From Carnegiea gigantea (lineage: Eukaryota; Streptophyta; Magnoliopsida; Caryophyllales; Cactaceae), in NCBI GenBank assembly GCA_029747015.1, contig JAKOGI010000123.1, positions 1,072,001 through 1,136,000 on the forward strand: a stretch of DNA of 64,000 nucleotides, given 5' to 3'. The notes under the pieces were generated by a model, which saw nothing but the letters and a program-made list of their open reading frames with translations, ran no database searches and was not told the origin of the DNA. The first letter of the stretch is position 1. Every line of letters starts with the position of its first letter. A program made the position numbers and the translations under genes. This document shows positions 1 through 12,312 of this stretch, in pieces.

Positions 1-1539
1 AGGAATTTGCCCTGGGAATGAAAGTACTCTTGTATAACTCTAGACTTCATCTGTTTCCCGAAAAATTAAGGTCCCGATGGACGGGCCATTATATTGTCTC
101 ACATATTTTTCCCTATGGTGCAGTTGAAATTCAGGATCCTCAGACTACTGCCGCCTTCAAAGTGAATGGCCAATGTTTGAAACCATTTCTGGAGCTGTTG
201 AGCCAAGAAGATATGGAGTGTCTGATACTCCATGAACCTAGCCATGATCAGTGATTGGGATCTGAAGCAGCTTGGATGTACTTAGCATCCGACCTGATTT
301 GCTAGAAACTTCTTCTCTTCTCTCTCTTTCTTTCTCTCTATCTTCTTTCTTTGTTTTATTCCAGTTTCTTTTTGTATAGTTGATTGTTTTTCTTTCCCTA
401 TGATTGGTTGTTTTTGAGTCTAGTTTTTTTGAGCATATGTTTGTTTTTTTTAGGTTTTTCTTTTTGTTCTTATGTGTCTATTTCACTCCCAATGAGGACA
501 TTGTGAATTTTTGGTGTGGGGGTGGGGTACCCATGGGTGCATATTTTTCTTTGAAAAAATTTTTTGAAAAATTCCAAAAGATTTTGGTTTTGTTTTGGGG
601 AACGTTTGTACTATTAAATCCCCTGTACTTTGGTTATTAGCTTGTAGACAAGTAGGATGTGCATTAGAAGTCTCCAACCTTAGTGTGACATTCTAAGCCT
701 TAGTTCTAACCCCAATGTTCAGTATAGATTGTATAATCCAGTCCTTATTTATTCCTTCATCATTATCTTTAGATTTTAGGTTTTCATGAATGATTCTCCC
801 ACTAGCTTGTGGCACGATTACTCTGAAAAGAATTGAAAAAAAAGTGAATTATGAATAAAGAAAAAAAAGAGAAAAGAAAAAGAGATGGAATAAAATTTGG
901 AATGACAAGTATTCCTTTGAGACGTGTTACTGGACGTTACACTTTGAAGCACGTGCTACTGGGTGTTACCCTTTGAGGCAATACTGCTAATGAGAAAGCT
1001 TGCTTTCAAAGTTAGTATGATAATAATGTAGTTGTGTCAGTTAAGTGGGATTGAGTCTAATTCTGGTAAATCTAAGCCCTAGGATGATGATACACTTACA
1101 CACGAGCACTGGAATGGATTCATAATCTTGATGTTCAATAGGGTGAAAAATTAGTGCTCTAGTGTCATTTAGGAGGTAGAGGGCTTTGAAGTACATTCTG
1201 TGCATATGCAGGTTAATAACTTGGTTACAGGGGTGATTTAGTTGATTAGAACGAGTGCATATTTTTCTCTAATTTTGTACATATTAGTTTTGAGAAAAGC
1301 CCAAAAAGATTTTTTTTATTTTTGAAATAATTTTTGTGGGTATTTCACTTAAAAACCCTCATGAGACCTCACTCGTCCACTTGGGAGACCGAGAGGTTTA
1401 AATGGTTTGTTGCATACGTTAAATGCAACCGTAATTCCTATAACTGTGAGTTAGGATTTCTCTTTCTTATTTTTCATTTTCTTTTAGTTAGTTTAGTAAT
1501 TTTACTCAAGGACGAGCAAAATTTTGGTGTGGGTATATT
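1..1539 (+). mobile_element. 3' internal tail of an upstream Athila/Tat-type gypsy copy
   Basis: This stretch is an apparently exact duplicate of 10774-12312 (constant offset 10773). It starts inside the integrase C-terminal region (frame from position 18; motif [18 protein letters not shown], then [12 protein letters not shown]) and continues through the non-coding 3' region to the primer tract just before an LTR. Short open frames at 404-640 and 1334-1651 are low-complexity and F-rich, and do not look like an envelope gene. It is the end of another element lying left of the window, joined to the LTR at 1540 with no host DNA between. I infer a tandem LTR-internal-LTR-internal-LTR arrangement. 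Confidence 0.85.
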
Positions 1540-4500
1540 TGTTCGTGCTAAAAATGTGTTATTTTTACGGTACTTTTACACCTGTTTTATGCTCGTTACA
1601 ATTATTATTTTTAGGTTTTTATTTGATTTTATTTCGTTTTGTAGGTTTTGAATAAAATAAAAATAATTATGAAAAAATGCAAAAAATACAAGAAAAATGG
1701 TGGAAATGAAGAATTGGGCTGACTTGACTCAAGATAATCCGAATTGCTAGGCCCAATATTTTTTAGCCCAAGATGAGGGGGAAAAAAAAGAAAAAAAAAA
1801 CCTAAAAAAATCTACCCAGCTCGCATGCCAGGCACGTGACTTGTAATCCTCCTTCTCCCTCACTTAAACTTTATCTCTCCTCTTCTTGGTTCTCAGAACC
1901 AAAAGCACCCAAAACCCCCAGACCTCGAAACCCCTGCTTCACCATTTCCATTTCTCCATCTCCATTCTCATCTCCTCTCTCTCTCTCTTCGATCCTATCT
2001 ATCCCTCTTCAAGCAAGCCAGCATACCATAATTTCCATCCTCATCCATCCCGTAATCCACACTTTAAATGCCAGCACAACACCCTATCCTCTGCTTACGC
2101 GTCTCGAAGATGGACGGTGAAGATTGAAGGAGCACTGGGATAAATTGCGAAGGCGAGTTCCAGAACAGAGGTTGGACAATCTTTAGGTTTTAGTTAGCTT
2201 AATTTTGGCAATTATTTTCTTAAAATTCTGTTGAATTCCAAGAGTACACAACCACAAGAGGGGGTGAATTGTGGTGGTCGATTTTCGCCTAATAACTGAC
2301 AAACAACCGTAGCACTTGATTGCAGAGATTGTTTGTAAATCACAAACAACCTTACGCCTTGTTTGTAGCGGTTGTTCTCAATTAATTCAGTAGCGAAATT
2401 TAAAGTAATAAATGCGGAAATAAAGCACACACAATTTTTACGTGGAAAACACCTCTAGCCCAACTGAGGTGTGAAAACCACGACCTACCTCGTGTAGGAT
2501 TTAACCACTTCACTAACGGGCTGAAAACGTTACAAAAGCAACACTCCTTGTTACAACTTGTAACCCACATAACCTTCTTCCCTAAGACAGGTTACACCAC
2601 GTCCAATCTCACTAGATAGGACACGTCCAAAGTCCACATGACTGAGGACACACTCACTCACTTTCTGTTCTGAGAACAGGGGTACAAAACACCTTATTGG
2701 AGTGCTTCTGACTTAAGCAGATGTAAGGTACAATGAAGTCCTATTATGCCAAGAAATTGAAAGCTCAGTTAAGCACAATCTTCTCACGGTTTTTCTCTTT
2801 GGAATTCAGCTCTAAAAATCTCTTACTTCTTTGTAAAAACCGGATTGTCAAATGGGAGAGAGAATTTCAATATTAAACGCACAACCCAACGGCTATTCTT
2901 TTCAAAAGATAGGAAAAATCCTCTATTTTTAGTCGCTTAGAAGATTCACCAAAGATTTCCAACGGCTAAGAGAGGAGAGAAGATTTTCTTAAAATATCTT
3001 GGCCGAGTAATTTAGCTTGAAAAGGATAAAATCTTGATTTATCCCAAATTCAATCAAGACCTAAAAATAAGGGATAAAAATCTTTCAAGAGAAATCTTTA
3101 GCAAAAACGGTTTTGCAATTTTTCAAATTCAAAACAAATCTTTTTAGATGTGGCGGCCAACCGAAGCAAATTTCCAGATAAGACTGATGTAGCTGCTGTA
3201 GTTTTTGAGAACACCCTAGGCACCCTGTTTGCAGGGTTGTTTGGAAATGGTGTCCCAAAGCACCTTTTCGAAAACCGTTTTCAAGAAGTGCTAAAAATGA
3301 TACTTTCAAGATTGGCATATTAACAAGAGTCTAAAAGATACAAACTAAATTAACCAAGACTCCTTGTAAGAATTAGTTGTCTTGTCAAGAGTGAATATGC
3401 TGCTCCAAAACACCTAGGTCACCTTGATTCCTTGGGTAATCTTGTGTAGCTGAATATTCCTCAAGACTTAAACCATATGTGTTGTTTGCTGATCTTGTGT
3501 CACTGAAGCTCGGAACCTGTTCCTAAGACTTGTTCTCAACATTTAGCCACCAGGTTAATAAAATATCACAAACAGCGGTGTAGGAACAACGGTGTATTAG
3601 GCCCTGTTTGGAGAGCTTGTTTGGAACAACATTACTTAGACAAATATATTACTCTTGGATTTGTTATCATCAAAACTAAATATAATCAATAAATTCATAT
3701 GCTTTTTTTCGATTTTGAGGATTAGGGTTTTTGTATTAGGTAGATTCTGGGTTTCGAAATCATGTAATTATGCCTCATTTATACGTTTCTTGGTTGCAGT
3801 TCATGAAATTGAGGGTTGTTTTCAGTTTAGTTTTCGATTAGTCGAAGTTTGCGATTTTTGGGTCTCGAATTCATCCATGGCTAGGATTGTTTTGGCTGTT
3901 CGTGCTCTCCTCCTCCCCTGTTTCGCCCTGTTTTGGCGTGCTTATGGTGATTCTACTATTTTCTTTGGTGGCAATTGAAGCTGGATTGAGGCTAGGTTCG
4001 AAATCCCCCTCCCCTGCTGCTCAGTTCTCATGTTCTGCTATTGGTTTGGTTAATTTTGATTATGATCTGATTTAGGTAATGCTCATTTCAATTTAGAATA
4101 TTAGAGTTTTCTCTAGCTGGATTGGGGCGTGTTTATGATCTGTAATAATTGAGATTCTGCTATTGGTTTCTTGGGTTTGGTTCGAATTCATCCATAGTTA
4201 GGGTTGTTGTTCTGCTTTATCGTTGAATTTCGATTCAAGCTTGCTCAATTTTGTTGTTCTGGATTATGCTGGGTTTTGCTGGGGTGCGTTGGTTGAAGTG
4301 ATGTTGCTTGCTGTTGATGATGCTCTATGATTTTGAACCTAGTAATGATGATGATGAAGAAGTGATAGTGTTTTAATTAGGTTTGGTGATGGTTGTTGGT
4401 TGTGTTCTGTTTTCAACTTCCTCCCCCTTCCCAGTAGCTAATTTCTATTTGTGATGCCAGTAACTTGAAAAGCCTGAATTTAATTTGCATTAATTGATGG

Positions 4501-4992
4501 TTATGGGTGGATAGTTGATGAAAATTGGTTTAGTTGAGGTGATCATGTTTAGTTATGGTGAATCAACTTGAACGGTCTGAAGGGTAGGCAATGGAATTTA
4601 GTCTGCTTTGATACGATTGAACTAAACTAATAGCTCGTTCGACTCTATTTCAGTTTTGGTTTCGTTAGCTGTAGTAAGTTTAGAATAAGGTATATGAGTC
4701 CTGAGCTTTGAGCCATTTTGATTTTGTTGAACATCTTATTTATTTTGTTTCCCGTTGATTTGCTAGTTTGGTTATGTTTCACTTCTAACTGGTTAATTTT
4801 GTTTAGAATAGTAAGTTTAGTGTAAAAAGTTACTTTAGCCCATTTCTCTATTAGGAAAACTTAATCCTGCTTAAGTTAGTTTAGTCGACTGTGACCTCAA
4901 TCTTGATCATCGTCCGCGATGATACGACTCTCAAGTACTACAACGAGAGCTGTGCGCCTACAGCTTTAGTTTACACTTGAAATATCCTAACA
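1540..4992 (+). repeat. Gypsy LTR, shared (middle/left) copy
   Basis: The boundaries are set by TGTT at 1540 and AACA at 4992, which are inverted copies of each other. They are also set by the GTGTGGG tract just upstream and by a tRNA-type primer binding site just downstream. The partner LTR is 12313-15769. Length is 3453 bp, long but within range for the Athila/Tat group. About 2225-3650 resembles a widespread plant repeat (GAGGGGGTGAATTG near 2256, TTTTTACGTGGAAAAC near 2435). It is present in both LTRs, so it is an integral part of the LTR and not a later insertion. No gene is evident inside. Confidence 0.8.
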
Positions 4993-4998
4993 AGTTTT

Positions 4999-5016
4999 TG
5001 GTACCGTTGTCGGGGA
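4999..5016 (+). other. Gypsy primer binding site
   Basis: The sequence TGGTACCGTTGTCGGGGA starts seven bases after the LTR end. It closely resembles the tRNA-complementary site (TGGCGCCGTTGCCGGGGA form) that begins the internal region of many plant Athila/Tat elements, with two C-to-T type changes, so it looks like an aged copy. From here to about 5620 the sequence is an A-rich leader with no gene. Confidence 0.7.
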
Positions 5017-5622
5017 CGATGACATAAGACTAGGTCATATTTTTATTTTCCTTAGCTGTTTGCTTTTTAGTTGCATATGTTTTACTTTGTTTTGCGTGTT
5101 TCATTATAAATTATGACTAGTTGAGTTATTTCTTGATATTCAAAAAAAATTCAAAAAAATTAGAAAAGTTAAAATCCAAAAAAAAATTATTTGAAAACTT
5201 CAAAATCACTAAAAATTAGAAAAGCTTAAAAATTGAAGAAAAATTTGAAAATCTTCAAAACCACTAAAAAAGGGTTATGTTGAAGTTTTTAATTTGGTTT
5301 GAGGGACTATTCTATTTGTGTTTAGAAATTGATAAACCTTTTGACTTGATTACTTTTTGTGTGCAAATAGTCTTTAGGGTTGAGTAATATTTTAATTTGA
5401 TTTTGTGTTTGCCATAAGAAAAAAAAAGAAAAAAATTAGAAAATTCAAAAAATTCAAAAAAAAAAAAGAAAAAGAAAAGACCAAAAATAAGATCTCTTTT
5501 GGTGAAGGTATGGGGTTTATATGACTAGTTAGGTTAGAGACCCTGAAGATCAAAAACTCGTTAGGAGTGAGCCTGACTCTGACTTAGAACTCGAACCTGA
5601 ACCTAAACTTGAGTTAGGGAAT

Positions 5623-7054
5623 ATGGCACAAGAAAGAACTTTGAGTGATATTTTCTATCCTCCTAGGACTGCTTTGCTATCATGTTTTGTTACGCTTGTT
5701 CTTGCACCAAATGTGACCTTCGAACTGAAACCCCATTATACTCATATGCTTCCTAAACTCACGGGTTTAGAGGATACTTATTTGTTTTTAAGGGAATTCA
5801 AAGAAGTTTGTTACATGATGCATTTCCCTAACATTCCCATTGATGTTGTGCGAATGAAATTGATTCCTTTTGCTTTAAAAGATTCTGCTAAACGATGGAT
5901 GTATGGCTTGGCTGCTAATTCTGTTACTTCTTGAAATGATTTTGTAAGATTGTTCTCAAGAAAATATTTTCCTAATGCCAAGACTGTTAAGCTGAGGAAT
6001 GAAATTAATCAATTGGTGCAATTTGATAGGGAATCATTTTGGAAATATTTTGATAGGTTCAAAACTTTATTACCCCAATGTCCCCATCATGGTTTAGACC
6101 AAGCACATTTGTGTCAGACTGTATATGAAGGACTTAACCAACAGACTAGGACCATGGTGGAGTCCATGTGTCAGGGTGACTTTCTTTCTAAGAACCTCAC
6201 AGCTACTTAGGAGTTTTTAGAGGACTTGACTGAGAAAACCATGCAGTGAAAAACCGCTCGTGATGACAGCCTGAGTTCTAAGTTTGCAAGGGGTGATTTG
6301 CATTTTTTTTTTTTCTGATGTTAGTCACTTAGAGTCCAAGATTGCTGTTTTAGAAAACATGTTGAAGGGATTATCTCCCTAGATATCCTAACTATCTCAG
6401 ACTTCTACATTGTCTTGTCCCCATTGTCAGGCCCTAGATCATTCATTGAGTGCTTGTCCTTATTTTGCTCATTAGTTAGTAACTGAACAGGAGCAAACAA
6501 GTATGGCTTTTTAGAGATCTAAGAATGACCCTTTCTCCCCTTATTATAACCTAGGGTAGAGGAATAACCCTAACTTTTTATGAAATAGTAGACCCAATAA
6601 TGTGGTCCCTAATTCTCAACCTGAGATGTTTCCTGGAAACAACTCCGAGCCCATCTCTTATCCTTCACACTCCTTTCAGAGACTGGCTTTCTCAGGCATG
6701 CCTAATACACCTAGACCTCCACTTCTCATAGCTCAAGTTCAACCTCCTCCTGGTTATACTGATATTGATAAATTGGAGAGGAGAATCAATAATAATGTGG
6801 AGAGAATTAACACTAACATGGAAATAATGATGAGAATGATGATCGAACAATTTTCCCAGTTAGCATCATCTTCTAGGAAATCAGGTACTTTCCCGAGTCA
6901 ACCTAAGGTGAACCCTAAGGGTCATGCCTCCTCTTCTTCTGGTAACCCTAATGAGTCTGTGAGGAAAGTAAATGCGGTTATATCTCTCCGTTCTGATCAA
7001 GAGGTTGATAAGCAAGTGAAAAATCCTAATGAACGTTGTAGGTATCCTCATTAA
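5623..7054 (+). pseudogene. Gypsy gag (Athila/Tat-type), disrupted
   Basis: Gag forms the particle that packages retrotransposon RNA. The Retrotrans_gag region is recognisable from about 5623 to 6240 (KLTGLEDTYLFLREFKEVC, then KRWMYGL and FSRKYFPNAKT). An in-frame stop at about 5932 (where a Trp is expected), a stop near 6208 and later frame breaks disable it. A zinc knuckle with spacing CX2CX4HX4C lies at 6416-6457 in the remaining reading. A downstream open stretch 6602-7054 encodes a polar linker ending in a VNAVISLRS motif typical of the gag-protease link in this clade. It is clearly a dead copy. Confidence 0.8.
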
Positions 7055-7266
7055 TTCTTCCAGAATTCTTCCCCCTCTTCTACTCCAGAGACTGGTCTAT
7101 TCAGTCAATCAGAGGATACTCCTGATGGTGTTCCCAATACTTTAGTTAGTCGTCCCTCTCCTAAGTCACCTTCTAAGGAAGAGGAGCTCTAAGAAAAAGA
7201 CTCATCTAGCTCAGCAAGTTCTTCACCTTCTAAGAGTTCTTCTCCCCATTCTTCTGAAAAATCTAG

Positions 7267-7970
7267 ATGCTTTTGCATTCTTTCCCCCATAGGTTAGAGA
7301 AGAAAGATCAAGATCATACTGAGAAGATGAGAGAGACTTTCTCTCAAGTTAAGATCAATATTTTCTTACCTGATGCTATTCAACAGATGCCTCCTTATAC
7401 TAGATTTTTAAAGGACCTATGCACTATAAAGAAAGCAACTGGTGTATCTAAGAATGCTTTCTTAACTTCTGATACTAATTCTATCCTTTCTCAGATTTCA
7501 GTAAAGTATAAGGACCCTGATTGCCCTACTGTGTCTATAATCATACGGGACCAATCCATTCACAGGGCACTGCTTAACTTAGGGTTAATGTTAACTTGAT
7601 ACCCTTTGTTGAGTATGAGAGGCTAGAGTTAGGTGAGCTGAAATCTACCAGGATGGTCATTCAATTGGCTGATAGATCGACGAGGGTGCCCAGGGGGATA
7701 GTTGAGGATGTGCTGATTAGAGTGGGTGAATTTATTTACCCAGTAGACTTTGTTGTGATTGAAACTGAGAAGGTGTCCAACTTAGCTAGCCAGGTTCCTG
7801 TGATTCTATAGCATCCTTTCTTGGCCACTGCCAATACCCTCATCAATTGTAGAAATGGTATGATGAGACTGTCTTTTGGCAACATGACTGCGGAATTGAA
7901 CATCTTTAATATGCAAAGACAGCCATCTGGATTTGATGATATGGAATTTTCTACTCTCAATGGATAGGGG
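7267..7970 (+). pseudogene. Gypsy protease region, disrupted
   Basis: This is the aspartic protease that would process Gag-Pol. The segment DPDCPTVSIIIRDQSIHRAL leads into the active-site region, followed by a stop/frame change at about 7597 and then ERLELGELKSTRMVIQLADR and VPRGIVEDVLIRVGEFIYPV, all diagnostic of the plant gypsy protease fold. The active-site Asp is replaced: the codon at 7576-7578 is AAC, giving LNLG instead of LDLG. Further stops occur at 7809 and about 7966. It could not be active. Confidence 0.8.
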
Positions 7971-8071
7971 ATTCTGTATTCGACGATACTTTTGATGATA
8001 TATTTACTACTGAGTATAAGTCATTTTTTATAGATGATGAGTCTGAATATGATGCGTTTGAGTTTGATACC

Positions 8072-9099
8072 TTGTGCTCTACTGCTAATTGTTTGCTCAC
8101 TGCTATGTCTGAATCTGTTTTCCCTGCTGCTCTTGAATTAAAATCCCTTCCTTATGCTCTTAAGTATGCATTCATAGGACCCGATGAATCCTTACTTGTC
8201 ATTATTGCTTCTGATTTGAATTGGGACCAAGAGAACAAACTGATTTCTTTGCTTGGAGAGAATAAGGAAGCTTTAGGATAGACTTTAGGGGACATTAAGG
8301 ATATTAGTCCTTCTATTATACAATATAGAATTCATTTAGAGGACCATGCTAAGTCCTACCATGACCGTCAAAAGCGTTTGAATCCCATTTTGTAGAAAGT
8401 AGTTAAGAAGGAAGTGTTGAAATGGTTAGACCATGGGATCATTTATCCCATTTCTGATAGTGAGTGTGTTAGCCCTGTTCAAGTTGTTCCTAAGAAGACC
8501 GGTATTACCGTGATTATGAATGATAAGAATGAGTTAATCCCTACTCGAGTTCAATCTGGGTGGCATATGCGTATAGATTATAGAAAACTGTATGTTGCCA
8601 CTAGAAAAGACCATTTTTTCTTCCCTTCTTGGATCAAATGCTAGAAAGGTTAGCTGGACATTCCTTCTATTACTTTTTAGATAGATATTCCGGTTATACC
8701 CAGATCTCTATTACTCCCGAGGATTAGGAGAAGACTACTTTCACTTGTCCATTTGAAACATATGCCTTTAGAAGAATGTCGTTTGGATTGTGTAATGCCC
8801 CTGCTACCTTTCAAAGATGCATGATTTCTATTTTCTCAGATTTAGTTGAACAATGTATAAAAATTTTCATGGATGACTTTTCTGTGCTTGGATCTTCTTT
8901 TGATGATTGCTTATCTCATCTAAGAAAAGTGTTGGAAAGGTGTAAAGAGAAAAATTTGACTTTGAAGTGGGAGAAATGTCACTTCATGGTTGAAAAGGAT
9001 ATAGTCTTAGGATATATTGTTTCCCGATATGGAATTAAGGTAGACAAAGTTAAGACTGACCTGATTGTTAATATTCCCCCTCTCACTTGTGTGAAATAG
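8072..9099 (+). pseudogene. Gypsy reverse transcriptase, disrupted
   Basis: This is the RNA-directed DNA polymerase domain of Ty3/gypsy Pol. Visible blocks are KEVLKWLDHGIIYPISDSE and SPVQVVPKKTG, WHMRIDYRKL, FTCPF..YAFRRMSFGLCNAPATFQRCM, and the catalytic FMDD at 8866-8877 followed by FSVLGSSFDDCL. Stops at about 8279, 8393, 8642, 8680 and 9097 break it. The catalytic pair of Asp residues survives, so loss of function comes from stops, not from the active site. Confidence 0.85.
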
Positions 9100-9660
9100 G
9101 TGCGGTCTTTCCTTGGACATGCTGGCTTTTATCATTGTTTCATTAGGAATTTCAGTAAAATTGCAAAGCCTTTGTCTAATTTGTTAGCTAAGGATGTGCC
9201 ATTTTATTTTTCTGAAAAGTATCATAAGGCATTTTCTAAGCTTAAGAAGGCCCTAACATCTGCTCCTATTCTTCATCCTCCCATTTGGGGCGAACCATTT
9301 GATTGATGAGTGACACATCTGATTATGCTATTAGAGTTGCATTAGGACGGCGTATTGATAAGAAACCCTATGTCGTTTACTATGCTAGTTACACGTTGAA
9401 TGATGCCCACTTGAATTACACAGTTACTGAGAAAGAATTTTTAGATGTGGTCTTTGGTTTTGAAAAGTTTAGATCATATCTGATTGGATCACATGTGATT
9501 GTTTATACTGATCACTCTGCCCTTAAGTACCTTCTTTCTAGAAAGGATGCTAAGCCTAGACTTGTGAGATAGATTCTGCTTTTACAAGAATTTGACTATG
9601 AAATTAAGGATAATAAAGGTTCTAAAAACCTTGTAGTTAACCATCTGTCTAGGATCATCT
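9100..9660 (+). pseudogene. Gypsy RNase H domain, disrupted
   Basis: The region opens with VRSFLGHAGFYHCFIRNFSK (the RT connection) and continues to an RNase H domain: [14 protein letters not shown], then [20 protein letters not shown] and [20 protein letters not shown], ending [20 protein letters not shown] frame change at about 9302-9306 and a stop at 9570-9572 disrupt it. The order RT-RNase H-integrase is that of Ty3/gypsy and not copia. Confidence 0.85.
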
Positions 9661-9749
9661 GGGATAGAAAGAGTGAGTCCAGTATTTTTGAGTGCTTCCC
9701 TGATGAGCAATTATATGTTGTTCACCCTGATCCTTGGTATGTTGATGTT

Positions 9750-11027
9750 GTGAACTACTTAGTTGCTGGTGGGATCCCTGAGGGTTGGACTAAGAATGAC
9801 AAAGATAGATTCTTCCATCTTGTGAAGTTCTTTGTTTGGGATGACCCCTATCTATTTAAGTACTGTTCTAACCAAGTGTTTATGAGGTGCATTCCCGACC
9901 ATGAAGTGAGAAATGTTATTTCTTTTTATCATGACCAGGCATGTGGGAGGGCATTTTAGTGGTAGGAAGACAGCAGCCAAGATTTTTCAATGTGATTTTT
10001 ACTGGCCGACTTTGTTTAAAGATGCATTTGAATATTATAAGAGTTGCTCTAGATGCCAGCAGTTGGGTAGGATAAGCCGGCAAGATATGATGCTGCTGAA
10101 CCCCATCATTGTGGTGGAGATTTTTGATGTGTGCGATATTGATTTTATGGTACCAGTTCCACCATTTTTTGAGAATGAGTACATTTTGTTAGTTATGGAC
10201 TATGTTTCTAAATGGGTGAAGGCCATCCCTTCTAGGACCAATGAAACTAAAGTGGTTGTGAAATTTCTTAGGGAGAATATTTTCACTCGATTTGGTATGC
10301 CCCGAGTTATCATTAGTGATCAGGGCATCCATTTTAATAGATCTTTTGATGCCTTACTGAAAAAGTATTCCATAGTTCATAGGCTTGCTACTCCGTACCA
10401 TCCCTAAACCAGTGGCCAGGTTGAAGTGTTCAATCAACAGATTAAACAGATTTTAAAAAAGACAGTGAGTAGGCATAGGAAGACTGGGCTGACAAGTTGG
10501 TAGATGCTCTTTGGGCATATAGAACGGCTTTCAAAACTCTCTTAGGTGTATCACCTTATAGGGTAGTGTATGGTAAGTCTTGTTATTTACCTGTGAAGAT
10601 AGAGCATAAAACTTGGTGGGCCATTAGAAAGCTTAACTATGACTTGATTGAGACAGGTGAAAAGAGACAACTGCAACTGAGTGAGCTTGATGAGATTAGA
10701 GTTGAGACTTATTAGAGTGCTCGATTGTATAAAAAGAGGGCAAAGTTGTTTCATGATCGACATATTTTTAGAAAGGAATTTGCCCTGGGAATGAAAGTAC
10801 TCTTGTATAACTCTAGACTTCATCTGTTTCCCGAAAAATTAAGGTCCCGATGGACGGGCCATTATATTGTCTCACATATTTTTCCCTATGGTGCAGTTGA
10901 AATTCAGGATCCTCAGACTACTGCCGCCTTCAAAGTGAATGGCCAATGTTTGAAACCATTTCTGGAGCTGTTGAGCCAAGAAGATATGGAGTGTCTGATA
11001 CTCCATGAACCTAGCCATGATCAGTGA
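9750..11027 (+). pseudogene. Gypsy integrase, disrupted
   Basis: The HHCC zinc finger is present (ending CSRCQQLGR at about 10040-10070). The catalytic triad can be located: Asp at 10141-10143, Asp at 10318-10320 and Glu at 10423-10425. Only 34 residues separate the last two, where 35 is canonical for this family; the neighbouring HFNRSF motif looks one residue short. Stops lie at 9957, 10405 and about 10713. The C-terminal part (10790-11027) is repeated exactly at 18-254. No env-like gene follows in the 1.3 kb before the LTR. Confidence 0.85.
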
Positions 11028-12312
11028 TTGGGATCTGAAGCAGCTTGGATGTACTTAGCATCCGACCTGATTTGCTAGAAACTTCTTCTCTTCTCTCTCT
11101 TTCTTTCTCTCTATCTTCTTTCTTTGTTTTATTCCAGTTTCTTTTTGTATAGTTGATTGTTTTTCTTTCCCTATGATTGGTTGTTTTTGAGTCTAGTTTT
11201 TTTGAGCATATGTTTGTTTTTTTTAGGTTTTTCTTTTTGTTCTTATGTGTCTATTTCACTCCCAATGAGGACATTGTGAATTTTTGGTGTGGGGGTGGGG
11301 TACCCATGGGTGCATATTTTTCTTTGAAAAAATTTTTTGAAAAATTCCAAAAGATTTTGGTTTTGTTTTGGGGAACGTTTGTACTATTAAATCCCCTGTA
11401 CTTTGGTTATTAGCTTGTAGACAAGTAGGATGTGCATTAGAAGTCTCCAACCTTAGTGTGACATTCTAAGCCTTAGTTCTAACCCCAATGTTCAGTATAG
11501 ATTGTATAATCCAGTCCTTATTTATTCCTTCATCATTATCTTTAGATTTTAGGTTTTCATGAATGATTCTCCCACTAGCTTGTGGCACGATTACTCTGAA
11601 AAGAATTGAAAAAAAAGTGAATTATGAATAAAGAAAAAAAAGAGAAAAGAAAAAGAGATGGAATAAAATTTGGAATGACAAGTATTCCTTTGAGACGTGT
11701 TACTGGACGTTACACTTTGAAGCACGTGCTACTGGGTGTTACCCTTTGAGGCAATACTGCTAATGAGAAAGCTTGCTTTCAAAGTTAGTATGATAATAAT
11801 GTAGTTGTGTCAGTTAAGTGGGATTGAGTCTAATTCTGGTAAATCTAAGCCCTAGGATGATGATACACTTACACACGAGCACTGGAATGGATTCATAATC
11901 TTGATGTTCAATAGGGTGAAAAATTAGTGCTCTAGTGTCATTTAGGAGGTAGAGGGCTTTGAAGTACATTCTGTGCATATGCAGGTTAATAACTTGGTTA
12001 CAGGGGTGATTTAGTTGATTAGAACGAGTGCATATTTTTCTCTAATTTTGTACATATTAGTTTTGAGAAAAGCCCAAAAAGATTTTTTTTATTTTTGAAA
12101 TAATTTTTGTGGGTATTTCACTTAAAAACCCTCATGAGACCTCACTCGTCCACTTGGGAGACCGAGAGGTTTAAATGGTTTGTTGCATACGTTAAATGCA
12201 ACCGTAATTCCTATAACTGTGAGTTAGGATTTCTCTTTCTTATTTTTCATTTTCTTTTAGTTAGTTTAGTAATTTTACTCAAGGACGAGCAAAATTTTGG
12301 TGTGGGTATATT
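11028..12312 (+). mobile_element. Gypsy 3' non-coding internal region and primer tract
   Basis: This non-coding stretch lies between the end of integrase and the right LTR and duplicates 255-1539. It contains CT-rich and A-rich tracts, a G-rich tract near 11287-11302, and ends with CAAGGACGAGCAAAATTTTG followed by GTGTGGG at 12299-12305. This is the usual plant gypsy arrangement just before the 3' LTR, where plus-strand synthesis is primed. I see no env-like frame with a signal or membrane segment. Confidence 0.6.

Noticed and set aside
404..2143. Repeated small frames in the gypsy 3' tail and LTR (also at 11177-12916), candidates for env or LTR-encoded proteins
   Set aside because: They are F/L- or S/P-rich, lack signal or membrane organisation, and match only themselves in the duplicated copy.
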